This document shows positions 6,487-15,307 of a stretch of 34,992 nucleotides of DNA, in pieces; the first letter of the stretch is position 1; every line of letters starts with the position of its first letter. The notes under the pieces are model-generated. The model ran no database searches and had not been told where the DNA came from. It saw only the letters and a program-made list of their open reading frames with translations. The stretch covers positions 1 through 34,992 of the forward strand of contig CANRBX010000029.1 in assembly GCA_947628955.1 (NCBI GenBank), given 5' to 3'. This DNA is from an uncultured Lachnospiraceae bacterium (GTDB lineage: Bacteria > Bacillota > Clostridia > Lachnospirales > Lachnospiraceae). The position numbers were made by a program, and so were the translations under genes.

Positions 6487-9067
6487 TCGTTCCGTGACAA
6501 ACAGACTTGCTGAAAATACCGTGCGGAAAAATAAGCGGCAGTTTTTGATCCTGTTCCTTACGATCCTGCTGTCCTCTTTTATGCTCTTTTCCATTTTTAC
6601 GATCGGACTGACCTACCTGGATCTGAGCAGGCTGCAGAATACCCGGTTGTATGGTTCAGAATATGACATTGCCGTTATGAATGGATTTACGGAGGATCAG
6701 AAGGAGATTCTTCTCCGCCATGCCGGGATAGAAAGTGTCGGTGAACTGGCGTACTGCGGGACTGTAAAAAGTTCTGATTCGGACCGCACCGTCAATGCCG
6801 GTTTCTTATGGGGAGATAATACGTACTGGGAGAGTCAGAAAGCGCCGGCAGTAACGGAAATGAAGGGGCGCTATCCGCAGGCCCGAAATGAATTATTGGC
6901 CACAGAAGAGGTTCTGGAAGCCTGCGGGAAACGTTCTTTGTCCGTTGGCGGCCGCCTTTCTCTGACTTATGAAGATCATGCAGGCATTCATGCGGCGGAT
7001 TTTGTGATCAGCGGGATCTGGAAAGGGTACGGCGGGGATAAGGCGAACTTCTATGTCTCAGAGGATTTTTATGAACAGACAGGTTATGACCTGAAATCCG
7101 GCGGGATCCTGCAGGTGAAGTTTAAAAGCAGCTGCGTGACCGGAAAAACGATTGAAAATTTAAGAGAAAGTCTGGGATTATCATCGGCACAGGTTTTTCA
7201 GGCTTCGGAATACATCGAAAGATCGCTGACCATATTATTGGCGGTACTGGGACTGTGCTTTATGATCTGCCTCAGCGCTTATCTGCTGATCTACAATATC
7301 CTTTACCTGTCGGTTTCCGGAAAGATCCGGTACTACGGCCTGCTGCAGACACTGGGCATGACCAAAAGACAATTAGTTCGGCTGATCCGCAAACAGATAT
7401 GGATGGTTGCTGTGACAGGAATCATGGCGGGCATTGTCCTGGGGATATCCGTTTCCCTGCTTCTTGTGCCGTATGCCGTGAAGGTTTTGGGAATTTCCCT
7501 GGGAAATACAGGCTTATGTTTCTATCCGGAAGTGCTGGCGTTAAGTATTTTTGTTACAGTACTTGCAGTCGTATGCGGGGTCCGGAAACCGGTTCATATT
7601 GCTGCAGGCGTAACGCCGGTAGAAGCTGTAAAATACCGGGGGAATATGGAATTTCCCCATGCAGAGAAAAACAGACAGAAACAAAAAAAGGAAAGGGGCA
7701 GTCTGTACTGGCGGATGGCAGAAGGCCAGCTGAAAAACAATAGAAAGAGAACGGCGGTTGTTTTTCTGTCCCTTGCAGCGAGTCTGATCGTATTTTTCTG
7801 TCTGACTACGCTGATTGACAGTCAGGGCAGGCGAACCGTATACCCGAATTATTGGGATGCAGATTTTATCGTACATAACGCTGCACAGACAACAGAGGAT
7901 ATTGCCTCCCTGCAGCCGGCAATCGATGATGCTTTCCTGTCAGACATACAGGAGACAGATGGCGTGGCGGAGGTTCATGCGGTAAAGGGGATTCCGGTTA
8001 TTTTTCCCTATGAGGAAAATGGTTTTTCGGATTTCTGGATAAAGGGCTGTACAGAAATGAAGCCGTATCTGACATACTCTGACACGGCTGCAGAGTATCA
8101 GCAAAATCCTGAGAAATACTATGGAATGATCAAAGGGATTGACGAGTCAGAATTTGACTATTTGAACGAAAGCCTCGGCGGCATCATAGACCGGCAGGAA
8201 TTTTTATGCGGCAAAACGGCGATATTGCAGTATGCCGGGTTTGAAATACCTTCAAAATGGATTGGAAACAGCATTTCATTTCGGTTGCCCGCAGGAGCGT
8301 CTTCACTCCGTTTCGGTCGGCGCTTAACGTGCGCCACTGGCGCACAGCGCCCCGTAATTCATGCCCCTGCGGGGCGGGGAAACAGCTTCGCTGTTTTGCA
8401 GGAAATTACGATCGGGGCGGTCAGCTATGAAGATTATTACGGGGCAACCGTAAATTGCGGGGCAAATCTGATCGTAAGTGAAAGCTATCTGGAATCATTG
8501 ACCTCCAGGCCATATGTTTTGAGCCTGAATATTAAATATAAGCGTTCCTGCGATGCCGGGACAGAAGAAGAGATCAAAAATATCATAAAATCGAACCCAT
8601 ACGATAATGACTTGCTTTTTATTTCAAAATACGACGATATGAAAACGATCCGGGATTCGCAGAGCGGTATGTTTGAAACAGGTACGGTCATTTCCCTTCT
8701 TCTGTTGCTGGTGGGGATGCTGAACTACATCAATACGATGGCAAACAGTATGCAGAACAGAAAGCTGACTTTTTCAATCATGGAAAGCGTCGGTATGTCC
8801 AGGAAACAGATAAAAAAATTATTGATCCATGAAGGGATGTTATATGCAGGCGGCTCTGTTTTTATTACTTTAACGATCGGGACGGGTATTACCTGGTTTA
8901 TTTTTCAGTCCATGAATTATATGAAGATTCCATTTAGCATACCTGTGCTTCCGCTGCTGTGTGCGATATTGCTTGTCGTGATAATCTGTGTTTTAACACC
9001 GATCGTTACTTACAAGAGGACAGTGCGAAACCGGCCGGTCACAGAACGCCTGCGGGAATATGAGTAG
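6470..9067 (+). CDS. FtsX-family ABC transporter permease carrying an in-frame inserted repeat
   Basis: An 865-residue permease built of two FtsX-type halves: an N-terminal membrane segment (FLILFLTILLSSFMLFSIF), an extracellular domain, three membrane segments, then a second set starting at NNRKRTAVVFLSLAASLIVF with another large outer domain and three C-terminal helices. It exports or senses hydrophobic or peptide substrates with the upstream ATPase, probably for antimicrobial resistance. ATG 6470 follows GGAGAGGAAAGGG; the ATG at 6449 lies within that site. In the second outer domain, residues encoded by about 8285-8405 are arginine/proline rich and unlike their surroundings (for example RFGRRLTCATGAQRPVIHA). 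They correspond exactly to a palindromic DNA repeat element, which keeps the frame open. Confidence 0.87.
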   Translation: MLANNNRSVTNRLAENTVRKNKRQFLILFLTILLSSFMLFSIFTIGLTYLDLSRLQNTRLYGSEYDIAVMNGFTEDQKEILLRHAGIESVGELAYCGTVKSSDSDRTVNAGFLWGDNTYWESQKAPAVTEMKGRYPQARNELLATEEVLEACGKRSLSVGGRLSLTYEDHAGIHAADFVISGIWKGYGGDKANFYVSEDFYEQTGYDLKSGGILQVKFKSSCVTGKTIENLRESLGLSSAQVFQASEYIERSLTILLAVLGLCFMICLSAYLLIYNILYLSVSGKIRYYGLLQTLGMTKRQLVRLIRKQIWMVAVTGIMAGIVLGISVSLLLVPYAVKVLGISLGNTGLCFYPEVLALSIFVTVLAVVCGVRKPVHIAAGVTPVEAVKYRGNMEFPHAEKNRQKQKKERGSLYWRMAEGQLKNNRKRTAVVFLSLAASLIVFFCLTTLIDSQGRRTVYPNYWDADFIVHNAAQTTEDIASLQPAIDDAFLSDIQETDGVAEVHAVKGIPVIFPYEENGFSDFWIKGCTEMKPYLTYSDTAAEYQQNPEKYYGMIKGIDESEFDYLNESLGGIIDRQEFLCGKTAILQYAGFEIPSKWIGNSISFRLPAGASSLRFGRRLTCATGAQRPVIHAPAGRGNSFAVLQEITIGAVSYEDYYGATVNCGANLIVSESYLESLTSRPYVLSLNIKYKRSCDAGTEEEIKNIIKSNPYDNDLLFISKYDDMKTIRDSQSGMFETGTVISLLLLLVGMLNYINTMANSMQNRKLTFSIMESVGMSRKQIKKLLIHEGMLYAGGSVFITLTIGTGITWFIFQSMNYMKIPFSIPVLPLLCAILLVVIICVLTPIVTYKRTVRNRPVTERLREYE
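8285..8410. repeat. Multi-hairpin palindromic repeat element inserted in frame
   Basis: A GC-rich block inside the permease gene contains consecutive hairpins: GTGCGCC/GGCGCAC with a 3-nt loop (8329-8345), GCCCC/GGGGC with a 3-nt loop (8363-8375), and AAACAGC/GCTGTTT with a 3-nt loop (8380-8396). The last two are enclosed by an inverted repeat CGTAATT (8353-8359) and AATTACG (8404-8410). Base composition and encoded residues differ sharply from the flanks. This is the look of a small non-autonomous palindromic element (REP/RPE-like). Exact ends are uncertain. Confidence 0.65.
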
Positions 9068-9234
9068 ATCATGGCCATGAGCCATGTCCGCCATATCCGG
9101 GAAAATCGGGGATGATTCCAGCCATCCGGTCTGATTAGCAGGGGGCACTTTTATAATCTGCCATTGGTTAAAAAAAGAATATTGCGAACTGTGACGGCAC
9201 GGCAGAATTTGTCGATTCTGTTTTTATCATGCTT

Positions 9235-10023
9235 TCATGCTGTATGATTTTTCTGATTCATTTCATCGACAAAGGAAGCACTCTTTGCCGTCATCTCAAC
9301 CCATGCGGGGCGAAAGCCGCTTCTGACGGCGTTCCGGACGGATCTGATATTTGACCACGCGGCGCAGTAGAAAGGCACTTTTTCCCGCTCCAGTATTTCA
9401 AGCGCCAGATGGCTGGTGAGCGCGGAGGCAATGCCCTGTCTGCGGCAGGCGGGAAGTACATCCACGCCGATCTGCCACATGGTTTCGCAATCGGCGGAAC
9501 ACGCAGCAAGGCCGACCAGAGTCCGGCCGTCGTATGCTCCGACGCCTAAAATGTCCAGTTCCCGCCGCTTTTCACACAGTGCGTTGCTCCACTGCGGCGT
9601 GTAGAGCGCCTGAAAATCTTCCGGGTGCAGCACTCTCAGTTCGTAAGGACAGTCCAGAACTTTAAGCTCGCTGAGGTCAGGCAGAAAGTATTCCGCCATG
9701 AAGCAGATCCGCAGGCCATCCTTTTGCAGCTCATCGTTCAGAACATGCAGATTCGGCGTCTCAAAGCAATGTTCGGCCGGAAAGCTGTTGATATATTCTG
9801 AGACGATGGGACGGTACTTTTCGTTTATGGAGGCGACGATATTGTTTCCATAAAAAATCAGATTGCAGTCCAGCGGGAGCGACAGATATTTTCTGGCGCC
9901 GGGATTTGCGGCTGACGTCACGATCACATTTTCCGACTGCAGAAAGTCTTCCGCAGCACAATTTGCATCCACTGCGGACTGTTCCAGTGCAGTGCGCAGG
10001 ATACTGTCATTTGTAAAATACAT
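9235..10023 (-). CDS. GNAT-family N-acetyltransferase
   Basis: A 262-residue protein with a C-terminal GNAT fold: the acetyl-CoA-binding motif A appears as IGVDVLPACRRQGIASAL, preceded by a beta strand LVGLAACSA and followed by the late strand region PFYCAAWSNIRSVRNAVRSGFRP. The first 120 residues form a separate N-terminal part typical of the two-domain GNAT proteins that act on small molecules or amines; the substrate is unknown. ATG at 10023 follows GGAGGGA. It runs opposite to its neighbours and lies downstream of a broken flavodoxin-like gene on the same strand, with which it may once have formed an operon. Confidence 0.85.
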   Translation of the reverse strand: MYFTNDSILRTALEQSAVDANCAAEDFLQSENVIVTSAANPGARKYLSLPLDCNLIFYGNNIVASINEKYRPIVSEYINSFPAEHCFETPNLHVLNDELQKDGLRICFMAEYFLPDLSELKVLDCPYELRVLHPEDFQALYTPQWSNALCEKRRELDILGVGAYDGRTLVGLAACSADCETMWQIGVDVLPACRRQGIASALTSHLALEILEREKVPFYCAAWSNIRSVRNAVRSGFRPAWVEMTAKSASFVDEMNQKNHTA

Positions 10024-10080
10024 GGTTCCCTCCGAAGGTTTTATCTGCCGCCCGGTTTCCCAGGCATTCCGTGCAGGATT

Positions 10081-10228
10081 TCATGGTTTTCTCTGTAAAA
10101 TCGGCGGCCAGGACGCTGTTTTGGCTTCTACGCCGGAAGCCCTTGCGGCAATCTTTGCAGCAGCTTATAGCCTCCGCGATCTTTTTTGTGCCGTCGCCTC
10201 TTGAATAGTATCGTACTGCGGGTTCCAT
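10081..10228 (-). pseudogene. Flavodoxin-like protein, frameshifted N-terminal remnant
   Basis: From ATG 10228 the frame reads VRYYSRGDGTKKIAEAI, the FMN phosphate-binding loop of flavodoxins (usual form YSR.GNTKK.A.AI). After about 22 codons the original frame is lost; a neighbouring frame continues AAKIAARASGVEAKTASWPP and ends at TGA (10081-10083). A flavodoxin is about 140-170 residues, so most of it is missing. The remnant sits immediately upstream of the acetyltransferase start, whose ribosome binding site lies just beyond it. Confidence 0.5.
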
Positions 10229-10244
10229 GTCAAGTTCACCTCAT

Positions 10245-10364
10245 TCACTGTGCCGTGATTTTGAAATCATAAATGCTCATACCATTGCTCCTGCTCATTT
10301 CCCGGCGGCTTTCCTGCAGTCTGACCGGCGAAATCACTTCTATATCTCCGTTTGCCGCGGTCAT
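10245..10364 (-). CDS. Short 39-aa ORF, unrecognised, probably a gene 3' remnant
   Basis: The frame from ATG 10364 to TGA 10245 reads MTAANGDIEVISPVRL and ends MSIYDFKITAQ. It looks like real protein sequence but is too short to be complete, has a stop just upstream of the ATG, and lies at the left edge of the conjugative-element relic, so it is most likely the tail of a truncated gene that belonged with the flavodoxin remnant. No family recognised. Confidence 0.25.
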   Translation of the reverse strand: MTAANGDIEVISPVRLQESRREMSRSNGMSIYDFKITAQ

Positions 10365-10395
10365 TGACAGATCGGCGGATTATCTTTTAATGTGA

Positions 10396-10473
10396 ATTGT
10401 ATTCAACCTGCTGATCTTAGTAGGAGCGGTAAAGGCATCCGACAGGATAGTGAAAGAGATTATGGGACTGTAG
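10396..10473 (+). pseudogene. VirB6/TrbL-like conjugation protein (CD1112 type), last 25 codons
   Basis: The frame reads IVFNLLILVGAVKASDRIVKEIMGL and stops at TAG 10471, with a stop (TGA 10393) just before it. Hydrophobic residues ending in a charged tail immediately upstream of prgI fit the C-terminus of the VirB6-like membrane protein that precedes prgI in Clostridia conjugative elements. The rest of the gene is absent, so the element's left break lies near 10393. Confidence 0.45.
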
Positions 10474-10485
10474 GAGGTGTTGGGA

Positions 10486-10853
10486 ATGGAAGTTAAAATG
10501 AATAAGGAAATCAGGGATTACCAGGAATCCATGTTTTTCGGCCTGAATTTCCGGCAGTGTGCTTTTTCTGTGCTGGTTATCCTGTGTGCGGTAGGAGTTT
10601 ATTTTGTGTCAAAAGGACGCGCTCTAGACAGCATCCGAGAAAGCTGTCTTTCCAGCCGGAGAGCCTGTACTATGCCTGCCTAGAGGAAAAAATACAGGAA
10701 GGCGGGAGGAAAGCATGGAAAGACAAGAAAAAAGTACGCACGAAGCAGCAGAAAAAGCGGAAAAACAGAAAGGCCGCACATAGCACAGGGGCGAGCCCGG
10801 CAGGACAGGCGGGCGACGTCCGGACAAAGGCAGAGAAGGAGGGATGCTATTGA
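10486..10853 (+). pseudogene. prgI: PrgI-type conjugation protein with internal deletion and frameshift
   Basis: PrgI-family proteins are small two-helix membrane proteins of Gram-positive conjugation machines, encoded just before virB4. ATG 10486 has AGGAGG eight bases upstream, overlapping the virB6 remnant stop. The first part, MNKEIRDYQESMFFGLNFRQCAFSVL..., is the conserved start and first membrane helix. Around 10610-10640 the frame breaks; the other frame continues KLSFQPESLYYACLEE, the conserved C-terminal region, and ends at TGA 10851 overlapping virB4. Roughly 50 residues in the middle, including the second membrane helix, are missing. The gene cannot make a normal PrgI. Confidence 0.72.
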
Positions 10854-13195
10854 TTAGGACACTACAGCAGGCTATGAAGATGGACAGGGAACGGTTCAAG
10901 GTTCCCAGATCTGTCCAGCAGGCTATCCCCATCCAGAAAATATGGCTGGATGGAATTTTCCAGGTGGGTAATAAATTCTCTAAATCGTTCTGGTTCTCGG
11001 ATATCAATTATTCCATAGCGAGCAAAGAGGATAAGACGGAAATGTTTCTTGATTATTCCGAGCTGCTTAATGCATTGGATTCTGGCACCTCTGCCAAGAT
11101 CACGCTTAATAACCGCAGGATTAATAAAGAAGAATTTGAACATTCCCTGCTTTTGCCGATGAAAAGAGATGGCTTAGACCACTACCGGGAGGAATATAAC
11201 AGGATGCTGCTATCCAAGATCAGCGGCACCAGCAACAGCATTTACAGGGAGCGTTACCTGACCATCAGTGTCCATAAGAAAGGCATTGATGATGCGCGGA
11301 CATATTTTGCGCGTGTTGGGACGGACATTATTACCCATCTGGGAAAACTGTCTTCCAAAGCGGAGGAACTGGATGCAAAGGAGCGGCTGCAGGTGTTCCG
11401 GGACTTTTTCAAAACGGGACAGGCGACCGCTTTTCCGTTTGATATGAAGGAGTCTGCCCGCAAGGGACACAGCTTCAAAGACTGGATTTGTCCGCAGTCC
11501 ATGGAATTCTCAAATGACTGTTTTAAGATAGATGGGCGGTATGGCCGGGTACTGTACATGCAGGATTATGCCAGCTATGTGAAGGATGACATGGTATCGG
11601 AACTATGCGACCTGAGCCGGGATCTGATGCTGTCGATTGATATCCTGCCTGTTCCAACGGATGAGGCAGTGCGTGAGATCCAGAACAGGCTGCTCGGCGT
11701 TGAAACGAATGTGACCAATTGGCAGAGGCGCCAAAACGCGAACAATAATTTTTCTGCCACTGTCCCCTATGATATGGAGCTGCAGAGGCAGGAAACAAAG
11801 GAAATGCTGAACGACCTGACGACAAGAGATCAGAGGATGATGTTTGGACTCCTAACGGTCGTGCACGTCGCTGACAGCAGGAAACAGCTTGATTCGGATA
11901 CCGAGACGTTGTTAAGCATAGCACGGAAGCACCTGTGCCAGATGTCTGTGCTCAAATGGCAGCAGGCAGACGGGCTGGATACAGTATTGCCATATGGCCT
12001 GCGAAAAATCCAGGCGCTAAGGACACTGACAACAGAATCCACAGCGGTGCTGATCCCGTTTCACGCGCAGGAGATTATGCATCCGGGCGGTGTATATTAT
12101 GGACAGAATGCGGTCAGCAGGAACATGATCGTGGTAGACCGCAGGAAACTGCTGAATGGAAACTCGTTCCGGCTTGGCGTAAGCGGCTCTGGAAAAAGCT
12201 TCTCTGCGAAAGAAGAGATCGTTGCCATCGCGCTTTCTACGGATGACGATATCCTGATCCTTGATCTGGAGTCAGAATTCTCCTCACTGGTCGAGGCGCT
12301 GAACGGGGAAGTGATCTCCATATCCGCGACATCGGATACACATCTGAATGCGCTCGACATGGATGCAGCGTATGGGAATGAACGGAACCCATTGGTGGAA
12401 AAGTCTGAATTCATCCTGTCGCTTTTCGAACAGCTCGTGGGGGCAGGGAACCTCTCCGCGAAAGAAAAATCTATCCTGGATCGCTACACTGCTGATGTCT
12501 ATCGGGACTATATCCGGAGCGGATATACCAGGCAGGTGCCGACACTCAAGGATCTGTACCGTGAGCTGATGCTCCAGATGGAAGATGAAGCAAGGGGCCT
12601 CGCCCCGTCTTCGGAGCTGTTTATCAACGGTAGTCTCAATACATTCGCACAATACACAAATGTTAATACGAAGAGCCGGATCATTGGGTATGACATCCGG
12701 GAGCTCGGCGAACAGCTCATGCCGCTTGGGATGCTGGTTACTCTGGACTCGATCTTCAACCGCGTCATCCAGAACTGGAGACGTGGGAAAACAACATGGA
12801 TCTTTGCAGATGAGTTTTATTTGCTGTTCCGTTACCAGTACAGCGCAGACTTCTTCTACCGGCTCTACAAGCGGATCAGGAAATATTCGGGATTCGTAAC
12901 CGGGTTGACACAAAACGTGGTGGAATTGCTGCGGTCAGATACCGCGCGCCTGATGTTGGCGAACAGTGAGTTTTTGATCCTCTTGAACCAGGCGAGCACG
13001 GATCAGGAAGAACTGGCTGGACTTTTAAACATTTCAGACAACCAGCTGTCTTATATCACAAATGTGGGGGCCGGCCACGGGCTCATCCGCTGTTCCGGAA
13101 CGATAGCACCTTTTGAAAATACGTTCCCGAAAGATACGGCATTGTACCGTCTGATGACAGCCAAGCCGGGTGAGGTCAGGGTGCCAGGGGTATAG
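10844..13195 (+). CDS. VirB4-like conjugal transfer ATPase (CD1110 family)
   Basis: A 783-residue ATPase that powers type IV secretion in conjugation. Walker A GVSGSGKS lies at residues 445-452, followed by the family's FSAKEE segment; ILDLESEFSSL follows about 25 residues later, and the Walker B region WIFADEFYLLF is near residue 650. The N-terminal half (SVQQAIPIQKIWLDGIFQVG...) matches the VirB4 CD1110 subfamily start. Length and motifs are complete and no lesion was seen. It overlaps the broken prgI end by 10 bases. With prgI, virB6 and the relaxase genes gone, it has no transfer apparatus here, although it could serve a related element in trans. Confidence 0.88.
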   Translation: MLLIRTLQQAMKMDRERFKVPRSVQQAIPIQKIWLDGIFQVGNKFSKSFWFSDINYSIASKEDKTEMFLDYSELLNALDSGTSAKITLNNRRINKEEFEHSLLLPMKRDGLDHYREEYNRMLLSKISGTSNSIYRERYLTISVHKKGIDDARTYFARVGTDIITHLGKLSSKAEELDAKERLQVFRDFFKTGQATAFPFDMKESARKGHSFKDWICPQSMEFSNDCFKIDGRYGRVLYMQDYASYVKDDMVSELCDLSRDLMLSIDILPVPTDEAVREIQNRLLGVETNVTNWQRRQNANNNFSATVPYDMELQRQETKEMLNDLTTRDQRMMFGLLTVVHVADSRKQLDSDTETLLSIARKHLCQMSVLKWQQADGLDTVLPYGLRKIQALRTLTTESTAVLIPFHAQEIMHPGGVYYGQNAVSRNMIVVDRRKLLNGNSFRLGVSGSGKSFSAKEEIVAIALSTDDDILILDLESEFSSLVEALNGEVISISATSDTHLNALDMDAAYGNERNPLVEKSEFILSLFEQLVGAGNLSAKEKSILDRYTADVYRDYIRSGYTRQVPTLKDLYRELMLQMEDEARGLAPSSELFINGSLNTFAQYTNVNTKSRIIGYDIRELGEQLMPLGMLVTLDSIFNRVIQNWRRGKTTWIFADEFYLLFRYQYSADFFYRLYKRIRKYSGFVTGLTQNVVELLRSDTARLMLANSEFLILLNQASTDQEELAGLLNISDNQLSYITNVGAGHGLIRCSGTIAPFENTFPKDTALYRLMTAKPGEVRVPGV

Positions 13196-13223
13196 TCCTT
13201 TAAGTAAGGGCGGCTGGAAAGAA

Positions 13224-13245
13224 TGGGAGGGTGCGTACCCTCCCA
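13224..13245 (+). promoter_or_regulatory. 9-bp hairpin upstream of the cell-wall hydrolase gene
   Basis: TGGGAGGGT (13224-13232) pairs with ACCCTCCCA (13237-13245) over a 4-nt loop. No T-run follows. The CCTCC in its right arm is also complementary to the AGGAGG ribosome binding site at 13255-13260, so two alternative foldings are possible, one hiding that site. Regulation is a conjecture; it may simply stabilise or process the transcript. Confidence 0.35.
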
Positions 13246-13266
13246 GGCACAGGCAGGAGGTGAGCA

Positions 13267-13753
13267 ATGAAAGATATCAAAGTGAAAGAACGCAATAGCT
13301 CCCCCCAGAATCCGGAGCGCTGCAGTGCGGATGCCGAAGGAACTGGTGAAATCTGCTGTGCTTACGCAGAAAGAAAAACCGCATCAGATCTCGCGTGAAA
13401 CAGATATTTATGAGACGCAAAGTTCCCCGACGGAATATGCGTCTAAAAAACTGAAAACTGGAGAGCGACGTATATTTGCCGGGGCAGGCTCTGCGGGAAA
13501 AAGCGGGGTGAGGGTAGGCAGGGCGGCTGTCAATCGCATCCGTGAGAGAAAGATGGAGCAGGAACCGGAAAAACGGCAGGCATGAGAGAAACCGGCCCAG
13601 AAACAGGGGACAGAAAAACAACCAGTAAGCAGCCGGGAAAAAGAAACAAAACCGGGAAAGGCTAATGCCCGCCAGGAAGCAGCGAAAAAATCGTATATAA
13701 AAACAAAAGAACAGGAGCGCATTAGAAAGACGGAAGAATCTGCCAGAGAAGAA
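13267..13753 (+). pseudogene. 5' part of the CD1108-type hydrolase gene: frameshifted and interrupted by a stop
   Basis: ATG 13267 with AGGAGG upstream opens MKDIKVKERNSS, the usual start of CD1108-family mobile-element proteins. A C6 run at 13301-13306 puts the next conserved piece, MPKELVKSAVLTQKEK, one frame away; five Cs would make them continuous. The second frame then meets TGA at 13583 (after KRQA), yet continues beyond it in the same frame with KPAQKQGTEKQPVSS straight into the downstream ORF. So two separate lesions interrupt an otherwise readable charged N-terminal region of about 160 residues. Confidence 0.65.
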
Positions 13754-15307
13754 ATGGAGCGGAACCGGGAGGCAGGCGGCATCCCTGACCATCCATCCCG
13801 AACATCGGTGGAGGGAACGGGGCCAGCTGATAGGCCAAAACAGATACATAAAGATACGCGGGGGATAAAGGATCAGAGCAGGGGAAATGGACAGGCTGGA
13901 GGACGGCAGAGGGCTGTGCCCGGCCGGGCGCAGCACCGGCAGATCAAGATGAAGCCGGAGAATGGACGCAATGTACGGGTTTCGGGACAAACAGGGCAGG
14001 TAAAGGATGCCCGCGCATTAAGGGTTCCATTGGAATTTGGAGAAAAAATCAAAGGGATAAATACAGGGAAAGACCCAGTGCGCAGTGTGGCTATGAAACA
14101 TGGGCGGGCAGTCCGCGCGGCGAAAAGAGTGGGAGTCAGGAAGCAGGTCCGGATGGCTGAACAGGTGGTTGCGGGTTATGCACAGAAAGCGGCGCAGACT
14201 GCGAAGAGGACGGCAGGAACCGCCCGCAGATTTATAGTTGCAGCAGAAAAATCTCTCACAGCGGCAAAAGCGGTTGGTATGATGGTTGGTGCAGTCGGCG
14301 GCATAGGAATGCTGATGCTGATTGTTACGGTTGGCGTTATCGGCGGCGTGTTTTCTACAAGCACGTCACAGAACACTGCGCCATTGAGCACAGAAGTATT
14401 GTCTTACACGGCAGCGATTGAAAAGTATGCTGCGGAATATGGAATACCAGAATATGTCCCGGTGATCCAGGCGATCATGATGCAGGAATCCGCAGGGAGA
14501 GGGACAGACCCAATGCAGTGCAGCGAGTGCCCGTATAACACCAGGTATCCCAATGTGCCGGGGGCAATTACGGATCCGGAGTATTCAATCCAAGTCGGTA
14601 TCCGGTACTACGTGGATTGTATCCGGGAGGCCGGCTGTACAGGTCCGCAGGATCTCGACCGGTTGAAATTGTCCCTGCAGGGATATAATTATGGGAATGG
14701 ATATATTACATGGGCGATTAGGAACTTTGGGGGTTACAGTGAAGCGAATGCATTGCAATTTTCCCAGGAGCAGGCGGCCGCACACGGCTGGGCGGCATAC
14801 GGTGACCCGCAGTATGTCCAGCATGTCCTGCAGTATTATTCCGGTGGAAACTTCTTTGCAGGGCTATTTGGGAATGGGCAGATCGTATCCGTTGCCCTGT
14901 CACAGCTTGGGAATGTCGGTGGGCAGAAATTCTGGTCGTGGTATGGTTTTGGAAGCAAGGTATCATGGTGTGCCTGTTTTGCATCCTGGTGCGCAGACCA
15001 GTGCGGACTGATTGAAAGGGGAGCAGTACCAAGATTTTCACTTTGCGATGATGGCATTGCTTGGTTCAAGGCCCAGGGACGCTGGCAAGGCGGCAACTTT
15101 ACGCCATCCGCAGGAACGCTTATCTTTTTTGACTGGCCGGGTGAGACTGGAGCAAGGGATGGCAGCAGTGATCACGTAGGGATCGTAGAAAAGTGTGAAA
15201 ATGGAGTGGTCTATACCGTGGAAGGAAATTCGAGCGATGCTGTAAGGCAGAACAGCTATCCGGTAGGCTATGCGTCCATTATGGGATATGGACTGATAGC
15301 ATATTAG
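13754..15307 (+). CDS. CD1108-family conjugation cell-wall hydrolase (lysozyme-like plus CHAP-type peptidase), 3' part
   Basis: Two-domain muralytic protein used by conjugative elements to open peptidoglycan for the transfer channel. From ATG 13754: a basic, glutamine-rich region, a membrane segment at about residues 174-200, a lysozyme/SLT-like domain (about 215-365; catalytic Glu245 in QESAGRG), and a C-terminal amidase or endopeptidase domain with nucleophile Cys406 in SWCACF and His474 in DHVGIV. The domains are intact. The natural start was at 13267 and the 5' part is damaged, so any product would have to begin internally, for example at 13754, though no good ribosome binding site is visible there. 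Confidence 0.78.
   Translation: MERNREAGGIPDHPSRTSVEGTGPADRPKQIHKDTRGIKDQSRGNGQAGGRQRAVPGRAQHRQIKMKPENGRNVRVSGQTGQVKDARALRVPLEFGEKIKGINTGKDPVRSVAMKHGRAVRAAKRVGVRKQVRMAEQVVAGYAQKAAQTAKRTAGTARRFIVAAEKSLTAAKAVGMMVGAVGGIGMLMLIVTVGVIGGVFSTSTSQNTAPLSTEVLSYTAAIEKYAAEYGIPEYVPVIQAIMMQESAGRGTDPMQCSECPYNTRYPNVPGAITDPEYSIQVGIRYYVDCIREAGCTGPQDLDRLKLSLQGYNYGNGYITWAIRNFGGYSEANALQFSQEQAAAHGWAAYGDPQYVQHVLQYYSGGNFFAGLFGNGQIVSVALSQLGNVGGQKFWSWYGFGSKVSWCACFASWCADQCGLIERGAVPRFSLCDDGIAWFKAQGRWQGGNFTPSAGTLIFFDWPGETGARDGSSDHVGIVEKCENGVVYTVEGNSSDAVRQNSYPVGYASIMGYGLIAY

Noticed and set aside
8329-8410. Hairpins as a transcription terminator
   Set aside because: They are inside an open coding frame with no T-run; an inserted palindromic element explains them better.
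9068-9234. Small palindromes between the permease and acetyltransferase genes
   Set aside because: ATGGC..GCCAT-type short palindromes have no T-run or consistent stem and the convergent gap is too plain to support a feature.
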